From Streptomyces sp. NL15-2K (GTDB lineage Bacteria; Actinomycetota; Actinomycetes; Streptomycetales; Streptomycetaceae): DNA of 64,000 nucleotides. The first letter of the stretch is position 1. Each line of letters starts with the position of its first letter. The position numbers were made by a program, and so were the translations under genes. The stretch lies in the NCBI RefSeq assembly GCF_030551255.1, contig NZ_CP130630.1:9485001-9549000 (forward strand), in the 5' to 3' direction. Below the pieces are notes generated by a model that did no database searches, was not told the DNA's origin, and saw only the letters and a program-made list of their open reading frames with translations. Shown piece by piece: positions 9,989 through 17,709 of this stretch.

Positions 9989-10849
9989 GTGGTGAGCATC
10001 AAGGGTGGACGCAAGCGGCTGGTGACGGGTGCGGTCGCGGCGGCCACGGCGGGGCTCGCGTTGGGCGCTTTCGCCCTCAGCAGCACCGCCAGCGGCGCGG
10101 CCGAGACCGCCGAGGCTGCCGACGCCGGACGACACGCAAAGCCGACCATCCTCCTGGAGCACGGCGCTTTCGCCGACGGCTCCAGCTGGAACGGTGTCAT
10201 CGCGGACCTGCGCGCCGACGGCTACCCGGTCATCGCCGCCGCCAACCCGCTGCGCGGCCCGGCCGCCGATGCCGCCGCCCTGCGCACGGTCCTCGACCAC
10301 GTCAAGGGGCCGAAGGTCCTCGTCGCCCACTCCTACGGCGGCAACGTCATCAGCCAAGCAGCCACCGATGACCCCGAGGTCAAGGCCCTGGTCTACGTCG
10401 CCGCCTTCCTGCCCGCCCCCGGCGAGAGCGCCCTGGAGCTCACCGACAAGTACCCGGGCTCCACGCTCCCCGACGCTCTCGACCCGGTCACCTACGAGCA
10501 GGCCGACGGCTCCACCGCCACGGACCTGTACATCCAGCAGGACAAGTTCCGTCACCAGTTCGCCGCCGACGTGCCCGCCGAGCATGCCGCGCTCATGGCC
10601 GCCGCGCAGCGTCCCATCGCCCAGGCCGCCCTGGAGGAGAAGGCCACCACCGCGGCCTGGAAGACCAAGCCCAGCTGGGACATCGTCACCACCCGCGACC
10701 TCAACATCCCCGCGGCCGTCCAGCGCTTCATGGCCAAGCGCGCCCACGCGCACACCACCGAGGTCGCCGCCTCCCACTCGGTCGCCGTCTCCCACCCCCA
10801 CCTGGTTGCCGACGTGATCGAGCGCGCCGCACGCGCCACCGTCCGCTGA
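9989..10849 (+). CDS. Secreted alpha/beta hydrolase (Ser nucleophile)
   Basis: The 286-aa protein has a charged start (IKGGRKR) and a hydrophobic Ala-rich signal segment, so it is probably exported. The fold begins PTILLEHGAFADGSSW, with the nucleophile elbow VLVAHSYGG (Ser) and a C-terminal His in SHSVAVSHPH. This pattern matches the EstC/salicylate-esterase-like group. GAGAGGGG precedes the GTG at 9989; the next codon is also GTG, so the start could be three bases later. It sits behind operator A and is followed after 11 bases by a SnoaL-like gene. Confidence 0.85.
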   Translation: MVSIKGGRKRLVTGAVAAATAGLALGAFALSSTASGAAETAEAADAGRHAKPTILLEHGAFADGSSWNGVIADLRADGYPVIAAANPLRGPAADAAALRTVLDHVKGPKVLVAHSYGGNVISQAATDDPEVKALVYVAAFLPAPGESALELTDKYPGSTLPDALDPVTYEQADGSTATDLYIQQDKFRHQFAADVPAEHAALMAAAQRPIAQAALEEKATTAAWKTKPSWDIVTTRDLNIPAAVQRFMAKRAHAHTTEVAASHSVAVSHPHLVADVIERAARATVR

Positions 10850-10860
10850 GGAGAGGGCTG

Positions 10861-11355
10861 ATGAATGGATCAAGTAGTCCACAAGGGGCCGAGATACGCG
10901 AAGCCATTGAGCGCCTCAGCATCACCGAGGAACTCCGCCGTCTGATGGCCCGCTACGTCCGTTACACGGATCACCAGCGCTGGGACGACCTGGCGAACCT
11001 GTTCACACCTGACGGCACGTTCACCCCACACAAGCCGGACGGAACGGTGTGGCTGCGCATGAACGGCCGGGACGAGATCGCCGCGACGGCCGGCTCCAGC
11101 AGCGGCCCCGGTGTCACCCTGGTCCACCACCTGTTCTCCGACGAGATCGACGTCGACTCGGGGACCACCGCCCACGGCGTGTTCGCGATGGAGGACATCG
11201 TCACCCGGTCCGAGGACGCCGGGGTGTCCGAGGTCATCCCCTTCAGGGGCATGCACGGCTTCGGCCACTACCACGCACGTTTCGTCAAGGTCGATGGTTC
11301 CTGGCGGATCGCCGAGCTCGAGCAGACCCGGGTCCGGCTGGACTTCACCGGCTGA
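10861..11355 (+). CDS. SnoaL-like polyketide-cyclase/NTF2-fold protein
   Basis: The 164-aa protein has an alpha+beta-barrel SnoaL-type sequence: LMARYVRYTDHQRWDDLANL, then FTPDGTFTP, GRDEIAA, VHHLFSDEIDV and a terminal RFVKVDGSWRIAELE. Such proteins catalyse aldol or hydration chemistry, or are small-molecule-binding NTF2-like proteins. GGAGAGGG precedes the ATG, and it begins 11 bases after the upstream hydrolase, so the two form an operon. Its last residues (LEQTRVRLDFTG) recur as the tail of a chimeric ORF at 13047. Confidence 0.8.
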   Translation: MNGSSSPQGAEIREAIERLSITEELRRLMARYVRYTDHQRWDDLANLFTPDGTFTPHKPDGTVWLRMNGRDEIAATAGSSSGPGVTLVHHLFSDEIDVDSGTTAHGVFAMEDIVTRSEDAGVSEVIPFRGMHGFGHYHARFVKVDGSWRIAELEQTRVRLDFTG

Positions 11356-11403
11356 CCGCTCCCGCGGCCCACTTCACCTGCCTGCCGGGCAACAACCGCA
11401 CCC

Positions 11404-11764
11404 GTGCACTTCGTGTACGAGCGCGGCAAGGGTTCGAACCCGGTCCCGTGGACGGCTCGGCCCTCACCCATGGTCTGAACGACTCTCCCATCGGGATGCT
11501 CGCCTGGCTGCTGCGGCGGTGGAAGAAGTGGAGCGACAAGCGGGGCAACTTCGAGGAGGCTTTTCCCTGCTCGGTGACGCCTACCCGCCCGCCATCAACA
11601 CCGCCGAAGAGCGCATCGCCGCCTTCGAGAACGGGCCCACGCGCAGCTCCTTCAACGTGGTCAACACCAACGCCCACATGAAGGGCAGCCACTTCGTCCA
11701 CTACGAGAACCCCGAGGCGTTCGCCTCCGACCTCGTTGAGACCTTCCGCAGGATCGGCGGTTGA
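11404..11764 (+). pseudogene. Epoxide hydrolase remnant with internal deletions
   Basis: Three pieces in different frames correspond to consecutive but non-adjacent parts of an epoxide hydrolase: VHFVYERGKGSNPVP (strand before the oxyanion hole), HGLNDSPIGMLAWLLRRW with KKWSDKRGNFEEAF (cap region), and AYPPAINTAEERIAAFENG with GSHFVHYENPEAF (catalytic His region near the C-terminus). The nucleophile region is missing. About 120 residues remain of roughly 380. The order of pieces is collinear, so this is decay in place rather than rearrangement. Confidence 0.7.
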
Positions 11765-11779
11765 CCCCACAAGCGACGG

Positions 11780-11809
11780 GCCTCCTGCTCCGATCCCGGA
11801 ACAGGAGGC
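11780..11809 (+). terminator. Terminator-like hairpin
   Basis: GCCTCCTG and CAGGAGGC pair perfectly around a 14-nt loop, directly after the epoxide-hydrolase remnant and before the next hydrolase gene. Confidence 0.55.
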
Positions 11810-11857
11810 GTGTGCGCATGTGTCTCACACGCTCCGAATCGAATGTGAGGAAACGAA

Positions 11858-12886
11858 ATGATCAGCAGACGGAGACTGACCCAGGCCGTGACGGCGGCAG
11901 CGGCGACCGGAGCCGCCGGTCTCACCGGATCGGGCCAGGCGTCGGCGCTCGCGGACACGGCGCCGACCGGCCGGAGCGCACGTGGTCCGGGACCGGTCCG
12001 CCACGCCCGCACCGACGTCCTGGACATCGCCTACCACGACGTCGGCCCGGCCCACGGCACCCCGGTGATCCTCCTGCACGGCTGGCCCTTCAGTCCTGTC
12101 GGCTCCTACGCCGAGGTGGCACCCGCGCTCGCCCGGCGCGGCTATCGCTGCTACATCCCCTACCTGCGCGGCCACGGAGAGACCCGATTCCTCCGTGAGG
12201 ACACCCTCCGGTCCGGCGAACAGGCGGCTCTCGGCGCGGACCTGATCGCCTTCATGGACGCCCTGCGTCTTCCCCGGGCCCTGTTCGCCGGATACGACTG
12301 GGGCGGGCGGGCCGGTGACGTCGCCGCGGCGCTGTGGCCGCAGCGCTGCACCGGCGTGGTCTCTGTGAACGGCTACCTCATCCAGAACCTCGCCGTCGCC
12401 CAGGAGCCGCTGCCACCCGCGATCGAGGAGGGCACCTGGTACTTCTTCTACTTCCTCACCGAGCGCGGGCGGAAGGGACTCCAGCGCAATCGGGAGGACC
12501 TGGCACGGGTCGTCTGGCACCGCAACTCGCCCGAATGGCAGTTCACCGAGGCCGAGTTCGCGCAGGCGGCGGAACTGTGGACCAACAAGGACTACGTCGA
12601 CGTCGTGATCCACAGCTACCGGCACCGCCTCGCCGCGGCCCCCGGCGATCCCCGTTACGCGGACCTGGAGAAGCAGTTGCTGGCGCAGCCGAAGATCACC
12701 GTTCCCGCCGTCACCCTGGACGGACAGGCCGACGGCGTCATCCCGCCGACCGACGGAAGCGGCTACGCCGCCCACTTCTCGGGCCCTTGGAAGCACCACG
12801 TCGTCCCGCGGGCCGGCCACAACCTCCCCCAGGAGCGGCCCGACGCCTTCACTGCCGCGATCCTCGAAGTCGACGCCATGGGCTGA
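11858..12886 (+). CDS. Tat-exported alpha/beta hydrolase, paralogue of 7323
   Basis: The 342-aa protein begins with SRRRLTQAVTAAA, a twin-arginine signal, then TDVLDIAYHDVGPAHGTPV and LLHGWP. The nucleophile elbow is GYDWGG (Asp), and the catalytic-His segment is AGHNLPQE. Collinear similarity with the 7323 product, including YLRGHG-TRFL and FMDAL, shows recent common origin. GAGGAAACGAA precedes the ATG. No operator A copy was found upstream, which separates its control from that of its paralogue. Confidence 0.85.
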   Translation: MISRRRLTQAVTAAAATGAAGLTGSGQASALADTAPTGRSARGPGPVRHARTDVLDIAYHDVGPAHGTPVILLHGWPFSPVGSYAEVAPALARRGYRCYIPYLRGHGETRFLREDTLRSGEQAALGADLIAFMDALRLPRALFAGYDWGGRAGDVAAALWPQRCTGVVSVNGYLIQNLAVAQEPLPPAIEEGTWYFFYFLTERGRKGLQRNREDLARVVWHRNSPEWQFTEAEFAQAAELWTNKDYVDVVIHSYRHRLAAAPGDPRYADLEKQLLAQPKITVPAVTLDGQADGVIPPTDGSGYAAHFSGPWKHHVVPRAGHNLPQERPDAFTAAILEVDAMG

Positions 12887-12889
12887 CCG

Positions 12890-13040
12890 GCCTGGGTCGG
12901 CCTCGGTGAGTTCGGCTCCGACCGCGACGGCCACCGTGAGCGTCTCGCGCATGAGGCCCTCAACGAGCTCGAGAATCATGGAGTCCTGCATCACTTCCAC
13001 ACGGCGCAGGGCGAGAGCCGTAGGGGGTTCACCGCGGCGT
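12890..13040 (-). pseudogene. Possible ketopantoate-reductase-like C-terminal scrap
   Basis: The minus strand reads ALRRVEVMQDSMILELVEGL followed by MRETLTVAVAVGAELTEAD. This resembles the helix of the ApbA/PanE C-terminal domain (E-x-x-A-V-A-x-A-x-G). The piece is isolated and short, and the call is weak. Confidence 0.3.
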
Positions 13041-13046
13041 TGAGCA

Positions 13047-13250
13047 TTGGATGCCGACGTCCCGGTCGAGAACCTGATCAACGCGGTGGAGCAGGTGGTC
13101 CGCCACATGCGCCACGACTCCGTCGCCGTCGGCCCCAGCATGGCCGCCTCGTCCGTGCTCGGCAGACTGATACGGAAGGGGCCAGGCCGGCTGACCGACC
13201 TCGCGCCGGAGCTCGAACAGACCCGTCTGCGGCTGGACTTCACCCACTGA
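13047..13250 (+). pseudogene. Chimera: MarR N-terminus joined to a SnoaL tail
   Basis: From TTG 13047 the frame encodes LINAVEQVVRHMRHD, then ASSVLGRLIRKGPGRLTDLA, the N-terminal dimerisation helix and start of the winged helix of a MarR regulator. The reading frame then passes without a break into ELEQTRLRLDFTH and a stop. That tail is nearly identical to the end of the intact SnoaL-like protein at 10861. The junction (about 13203) joins two unrelated families, pointing to recombination and deletion rather than a functional 67-aa protein. Confidence 0.6.
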
Positions 13251-13274
13251 GCGCACTTCCCGCGGGGAGGGCTG

Positions 13275-13600
13275 AGCCCACCGGTCCTCGTCGCGCAGTC
13301 GGTGTCCCGCAGCGGTCGTACGGACGCCGTCGCGTCGAACTCCGGCCCGGGCCGGCCCTCTTCGAGCGGGAGCAGAATCAAGGGCTGCCACGTGAGCGTG
13401 GTGAGGGCTGTGCGCCGCGGCGTTCTCGCCGAGCAGGCCGATCTCCGCCCTGTCCGGAGTGGGAGCCGTGCCCACGATCCCGTTCAGCGCGGGAATCTGC
13501 GAGCGGGTGAATGCCGGCAGAGCACGACCGGGTCCGTGCTCGACGAAGCCGTTGGGAAGAGCGCCGACGAGTGCCTCGACCGCCGCCTGAAAGGCACCGC
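13275..13600 (-). pseudogene. GNAT-like N-terminal remnant, frameshifted
   Basis: The minus strand contains AFQAAVEALVGALPNGFVEH and FTRSQIPALNGIVG in one frame, then ILLPLEEGRPGPEFDATASV followed by RPLRDTD in another. This pattern is typical of the N-terminal domain of two-domain actinobacterial GNATs. The acetyl-CoA-binding half is missing. Family assignment is tentative. Confidence 0.4.
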
Positions 13601-13814
13601 GGCCCGGACACCATGTCTATATTATTCATACGTGTTAGTGTGTCTCGAGATATGTGTGTTCCCCTCCTACAGCAGGCACGGCCTGCCGGAGAGAAATATG
13701 TATGCGATCGCGCCGGCCATGGCTGCCGACTCCCCTCGGCAGCCACGGCTTCACACGTGGCCGCTGGATCACCCCCCTCGCGTGCCGTGTCCGGTCCGCT
13801 CAGGGCCGTGCTCC
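13601..13814. other. Intergenic stretch, AT-rich island
   Basis: No gene is seen. Around 13616-13660 the sequence is unusually AT-rich for this DNA (tatattattcatacgtg, then gatatgtgtg), and a GCAGGC-acg-GCCTGC inverted repeat follows near 13674. This may have been the promoter of the minus-strand GNAT remnant. Confidence 0.35.
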
Positions 13815-14426
13815 TCAGTGGCCGGCGTCGAACGGCGGCAGGTCGGCGGCGTTCCTGGCCCGCATGCCGTCGAACGCCAGGCTGAGGTAGCGCCGCCACA
13901 GCTGTGGATGCGAGGACCGCAGGGGGGCGGCGGTCTGGTAGATGCCGCTGACCAGCAGCATGACGTCCTGACCGGTGATGTCGCGGCGAATGGCGCCCTG
14001 CCGACGGGCCCGGTCGGCCAGGGCGTCGGCGATGGCCTCGAGCCGCTCGGTCCCGGCTCGAATGGCCGGCTGGTCGTGCGCGATACCGGCCGCGACCTCA
14101 CAGAAGGCGCGGTCGCGGGCCTGGACTTCGATGATCGCGGTCATGAAGTCGCGCAGCGCCTCGCCGGCGTCAGCGGCCTGCTCGAGCCGCTCACCGGTGT
14201 CGACGAGTGTGTCGGTGTTCTCGCAGACGATGGCGGCGACCAGGTCCTCCTTCGTCGCGTAGTGGCGGAACACGGTGCCTTTCGCGATCCCGGCCCGTTC
14301 CGCGATCTGCGCGATGGAGACGCTGGTCCCCTCTTCGGCGAAGGCCGACGCGGCCGCTTCGCGCAACAGTTTCCGTGAGCGCACGGCATCGCTGCGCAGT
14401 GGTCGGTCCGCCGTGGGGTTCGTCAT
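13815..14426 (-). CDS. TetR-family repressor
   Basis: The 203-aa protein has an N-terminal HTH (VSIAQIAERAGIAKGTVFRH then YATKEDLVAAI) and a helical ligand-binding domain. GAGGAGAG precedes the ATG at 14426. It is divergent from an SDR gene, and the 294-bp intergenic region carries four TGACC-N4-GGTCA palindromes, two near each promoter. It is therefore very likely an autoregulated repressor of the SDR/SnoaL/oxidoreductase operon, released by a small ligand of that pathway. Confidence 0.9.
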   Translation of the reverse strand: MTNPTADRPLRSDAVRSRKLLREAAASAFAEEGTSVSIAQIAERAGIAKGTVFRHYATKEDLVAAIVCENTDTLVDTGERLEQAADAGEALRDFMTAIIEVQARDRAFCEVAAGIAHDQPAIRAGTERLEAIADALADRARRQGAIRRDITGQDVMLLVSGIYQTAAPLRSSHPQLWRRYLSLAFDGMRARNAADLPPFDAGH

Positions 14427-14462
14427 CTCACTCTCCTCTCCGTACGGAACCGTACACCAATG

Positions 14463-14476
14463 TGACCGCATGGTCA
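14463..14476. promoter_or_regulatory. TetR operator O1
   Basis: TGACCGCATGGTCA, a TGACC-N4-GGTCA palindrome, 36 bases upstream of the tetR start. Confidence 0.7.
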
Positions 14477-14495
14477 GATTTGCGTAGACTGAAGC

Positions 14496-14509
14496 TGACC
14501 ACCTGGTCA
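14496..14509. promoter_or_regulatory. TetR operator O2
   Basis: TGACCACCTGGTCA, 33 bases from O1 (about three helical turns), so dimers on O1 and O2 would face the same side of the DNA. Confidence 0.7.
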
Positions 14510-14562
14510 TGTTTGCCTCGGGTTGCACGCATGACCTGCTCCCGGGGTGTCGGGGAATAACG

Positions 14563-14576
14563 TGACCGGCCGGTCA
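14563..14576. promoter_or_regulatory. TetR operator O3
   Basis: TGACCGGCCGGTCA, fully symmetric and presumably the strongest site; it lies on the SDR side. Confidence 0.7.
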
Positions 14577-14597
14577 TCTTATGGTCTACAGTGAACA

Positions 14598-14611
14598 TGA
14601 CCGGGTGGTCA
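14598..14611. promoter_or_regulatory. TetR operator O4
   Basis: TGACCGGGTGGTCA, 35 bases from O3, about 110 bases upstream of the SDR start. Confidence 0.7.
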
Positions 14612-14720
14612 GGTAAGCCTCCGCCGCCTCGGTCACCCGTCAGGGCTGCTCATCCGCGGCCCTTCAGCCTCGCGCGGCCGACCGTTCCCGGCGGCCTTCC
14701 AGCGTCAGGAGAGACTCGTC

Positions 14721-15491
14721 ATGGGCACTCGTCTGCAGGGCAAGACCGCACTCATCACCGGTTCGACCAGCAACATCGGCCGCGGGGTCGCGATCGCGTA
14801 CGGCCGGGAGGGCGCACATGTCGTCGTCTCCGGCCGTGACGCCGAGCGAGGTGCCGAGGTCGTGGCGAAGATCCGTGCCGACGGCGGCCGCGCCGACTTC
14901 GTCGCTGCCGCCCTCGACGGCTCGGCCGCCGCGTCCCTGGCCCTCGCCGACGCCGCCCTCACCGCTCTCGGCGGCCGGGTCGACATCCTGGTCAACAATG
15001 CCGGCATCTTCCCTGCCAACGGAACCCTGGACACCGACGAGGAGACCTTCGATCGCATCTTCGCCGTCAACGTGAAGGCGCCGTTCTTCCTCACCGCCCA
15101 GCTCGCGCCCCACATGACGGAGGCGGGCGGCGGTGCGGTGATCAACCTCGGCTCCTGGGCCGTCCGGCAGGGTCTTCCCCTGGGTGTCGCCTACACCGCG
15201 TCCAAGGGCGCGCTGGAGGCTCTGACCCGCTCCTGGTCCGCCGAGTTCGCCGGTCGCGGAATCCGGGTCAACGCCATTTCGCCCGGCGTGGTCCTCACCC
15301 CCAACCCCGGCGAGACCGGCCCGAACCCCGCCGAAGCGATGATGAAGGGCACCCCGTACGGCAGCACCGGCACCCCGGAGGCCATCGGCCAGGCGGCCGT
15401 CTACCTGGGCAGTGACGAGTCCGCGTTCGTGCACGGCACCGTGCTCGACGTGGACGGCGGCCGGACCGCGGTCGCCGTCATCGCCGGCTGA
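14721..15491 (+). CDS. Short-chain dehydrogenase/reductase
   Basis: The 256-aa classical SDR has the cofactor motif TGSTSNIGRG (residues 14-23), the NNAG motif (LVNNAGIF), the catalytic Ser in NLGSWAV and the catalytic YTASK. An Arg in SGRD after the second strand suggests NADP(H) preference. GGAGAG precedes the ATG. It is the first gene of a likely operon with a SnoaL-like protein and an alcohol-dehydrogenase-like oxidoreductase, under the divergent TetR protein. Confidence 0.9.
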   Translation: MGTRLQGKTALITGSTSNIGRGVAIAYGREGAHVVVSGRDAERGAEVVAKIRADGGRADFVAAALDGSAAASLALADAALTALGGRVDILVNNAGIFPANGTLDTDEETFDRIFAVNVKAPFFLTAQLAPHMTEAGGGAVINLGSWAVRQGLPLGVAYTASKGALEALTRSWSAEFAGRGIRVNAISPGVVLTPNPGETGPNPAEAMMKGTPYGSTGTPEAIGQAAVYLGSDESAFVHGTVLDVDGGRTAVAVIAG

Positions 15492-15558
15492 CCGCCCGGA
15501 GCCCCCGGCACCGACAACAACCCACCACACGTATCTACCGAACAAGGAGATCTTCATC

Positions 15559-15939
15559 ATGGCTGTCACCGACAACGACACACTGGTCCGCGACTTCGTG
15601 AACACCTTCAACACACAGGACGCCGACGCCCTCGCCCCGTTCCTGGCCGACGACGTCGTCTTCACCGCCTACGGCGACTCGCCGGTCGAGGGGCGCGACG
15701 CGGTCATCGTTCTGTGGAAGGGCGTCTTCGCGAACTTCGCGCAGATCAAGTTCGAGACCGTGCAGCAGGCAGCGAACGGTGACGTCGTCATCGCCGAGCA
15801 GATGCACGGGCTCGCCCTGCCCGGCGGCAAGCTCGCCCCGGTGATGAACATGGCGGTCTACGAACTCCGCGACGGCCGGATCGCGGCCTGGCGCGACTAC
15901 ACCAACCCCGCCTACGCCTCCACCCTGCTGCAGGCCTGA
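15559..15939 (+). CDS. SnoaL/limonene-epoxide-hydrolase-like NTF2-fold protein
   Basis: The 126-aa protein has the compact pattern of the family: LVRDFVNTFNTQDADALAPF, then LADDVVFTAYG, PVEGRDAV and a terminal YELRDGRIAAWRDY. Members include SnoaL cyclases and limonene-1,2-epoxide hydrolases, so it may hydrate or isomerise the product of the neighbouring dehydrogenases. The ATG at 15559 is preceded by AAGGAGA. It lies 67 bases after the SDR gene. Confidence 0.8.
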   Translation: MAVTDNDTLVRDFVNTFNTQDADALAPFLADDVVFTAYGDSPVEGRDAVIVLWKGVFANFAQIKFETVQQAANGDVVIAEQMHGLALPGGKLAPVMNMAVYELRDGRIAAWRDYTNPAYASTLLQA

Positions 15940-16065
15940 GCGGACCGCTCCGCCGAAGGCGCTGCGCGAGCCCGCAGCCTGCGCGCGCAACCCCGGGACA
16001 ACAAGGTCTCTCCGATGCATTCGCCGGTCATTCGGCGTTCCTACCGACAGAAAGAGGTGTGCGCC

Positions 16066-17037
16066 ATGCGCGCTGTAGTAGTGGAAGAGCTGGGCGGACC
16101 GGAAGTGCTCCGGCTGAAGGAATGGCCCGACCCCGAGCCAGGGCCGGACGAACTGGTGGTGGACGTCGACTTCTCCGGTATCAACTTCATGGACACCGGC
16201 ACCCGTGCCGGATTCTCAGTGCCCGGCAATCCGCCCTTCGTCCCCGGGGTCGAGGGCGCCGGCCGGGTCACCGCCATCGGTGAGGGTGTCAGCGGCTTCG
16301 CGATCGGCGACCGGGTGGCCTGGGTATCCGTCTACGGCAGCTACGCCGAGAGAATCGCGGTCCCCGCCGCCAAGGTCGTCCCCGTCCCGGACGACATCCC
16401 CAGCGACATCGCCGCCGCGACGATGATGCAGGGACTCACCGCGCACCACTTCGTCACCGAGTCCGCCCCCCTGGCCGAGGGCGAGACCGCGCTCGTACAC
16501 TCCGCCGCCGGCGGTGTGGGGCGCATCGTCACCCAATTGCTCAAGCTGCGCGGCGCATGTGTGATCGGCCTGGTCTCCCGCGAGGAGAAGGCCCAGGCCG
16601 CGAAGGCGGCGGGCGCGGACGAGGTCCTCGTCTCCTCGGGCGGTGACTTCGTCGACCGGGTCAAGGACCTGACCGACGGCGAGGGAGTGCACGCCGTCTT
16701 CGACGGCGGCGGCGCCACCACGTTCCGGCCCTCGATCGAGGCCCTGCGACGGGTCGGGACGCTCGTCTATTACGGCCCGCTGATCGGCGACATCCCCACG
16801 GTGCGGCTCTTCGACCTGCCCAAGAGCATCAGGGTCACCTACGCGGTGTACGCGGACCACATCCACAGCCGGGAGCTGCTGCTCAAGCATGCCGGAGACC
16901 TGTTCGACAAGATCCGCGAGGGCAAGCTGCGCATCGACATCACCCGGCGCTACCCGCTGGGCGCCGCCGATCAGGCACACGCCGACATCGAATCGCGGCG
17001 CACATCCGGCAAGCTCCTGCTCGACCCTAGCCTCTGA
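16066..17037 (+). CDS. NADPH:quinone oxidoreductase-like (MDR superfamily)
   Basis: The 323-aa protein belongs to the quinone-oxidoreductase (QOR/zeta-crystallin) branch of the medium-chain dehydrogenases. It has an N-terminal GroES-like domain (INFMDTGTRAG, PGVEGAGRV) and the nucleotide-binding loop AAGGVGRIVTQL. It lacks the zinc-ligand cysteines of alcohol dehydrogenases. Such enzymes reduce quinones or enones with NADPH. GAAAGAGG precedes the ATG at 16066. It closes the TetR-controlled operon. Confidence 0.9.
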   Translation: MRAVVVEELGGPEVLRLKEWPDPEPGPDELVVDVDFSGINFMDTGTRAGFSVPGNPPFVPGVEGAGRVTAIGEGVSGFAIGDRVAWVSVYGSYAERIAVPAAKVVPVPDDIPSDIAAATMMQGLTAHHFVTESAPLAEGETALVHSAAGGVGRIVTQLLKLRGACVIGLVSREEKAQAAKAAGADEVLVSSGGDFVDRVKDLTDGEGVHAVFDGGGATTFRPSIEALRRVGTLVYYGPLIGDIPTVRLFDLPKSIRVTYAVYADHIHSRELLLKHAGDLFDKIREGKLRIDITRRYPLGAADQAHADIESRRTSGKLLLDPSL

Positions 17038-17084
17038 GTCGGGCACAGGCACACCGGACAGCCTCGCACGACGGCACGACGATC

Positions 17085-17153
17085 GCCTTGGAGAGGTACG
17101 CGCGCGCCGAGTCCCACCCGGCCGCGGCGCGCTTCCCGTTCGAACTGAGCCGG
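17085..17153 (+). pseudogene. LuxR-type regulator scrap
   Basis: The 23-residue piece ALERYARAESHPAAARFPFE plus LSR matches the segment before the HTH in the intact LuxR regulator of this window (AETHPAAPHFPYELARIRL). It is a relic of a second LAL regulator. Confidence 0.5.
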
Positions 17154-17178
17154 ACTGCCGCTGCAGCCCATAGCGGCC

Positions 17179-17283
17179 GGCCGGTACCGTGACCGCTTTG
17201 CGCGGCGGGACGGCACCTGGCGATTCGCCGAACGCCGCATGCACATCCACCTGGTGGGCGACACCAGGTACCTCATGAGCTGA
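17179..17283 (+). pseudogene. SnoaL-like C-terminal fragment
   Basis: GRYRDRFARRDGTWRFAERR and MHIHLVGDTRYLMS end in a TGA. This is the last strand pair of an NTF2/SnoaL-fold protein (x-R-x-D-G-x-W-R-F-A-E-R). It abuts the LuxR scrap. Confidence 0.5.
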
Positions 17284-17538
17284 CTCGGCTTCGCGCACCG
17301 GACGACGTCGTGCATCCCGTTCCTGCAGGCCGAATTGCGGAGCAATTGGAGCCGCGATCAACGGGATCGCATCCGGTGGCGGAGCCACCGGCCAGCCGCG
17401 CGGAGCGCGGCGCCTCTCCCGGCGCGTAGGTCGAGGACGAGGCCATCGCGTCTCCTTCCGGTTGAACTGGCCGTTCTAGGGCGACTTGGGGCTGTCGGCG
17501 GAGCGTCCGCGTACTTCATGCCCTCCCCCGCAGGGCTC
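17284..17538. other. Intergenic, no convincing gene
   Basis: A minus-strand ATG at 17446 has a good ribosome-binding site (AAGGAG) but opens only a low-complexity Ser/Arg-rich frame, so it may be the 5' stump of a deleted gene. The right end is the promoter region of the epoxide hydrolase. Confidence 0.3.
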
Positions 17539-17559
17539 GTCACCTGCTTGACGGGTGAC
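17539..17559 (+). promoter_or_regulatory. Operator A copy 3
   Basis: GTCACC(T)-N7-(G)GGTGAC with TTGACG as -35 box and AATCAT 17 bases later as a -10 candidate. It is 150 bases upstream of the epoxide hydrolase. Confidence 0.7.
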
Positions 17560-17709
17560 TAGGGGTGCGTAATCATCGACACGTGTGAACGAATCACCAG
17601 CTCGACAGGTGTCAGTGCTCCAGGTGTTTCACCCGAGGCACTCTGTTGCCCTGTCCTCGCTCGGCCGTCAGTTGCCAGCTCTTCACCACCGAGACAAGGA
17701 GTTCCGCAC

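Noticed and set aside
11425..11445. GGTTCGAACCC looked like a tRNA T-arm.
   Set aside because: No acceptor, D or anticodon stems fit around it, and the bases encode the conserved KGSNPVP part of the epoxide-hydrolase remnant.
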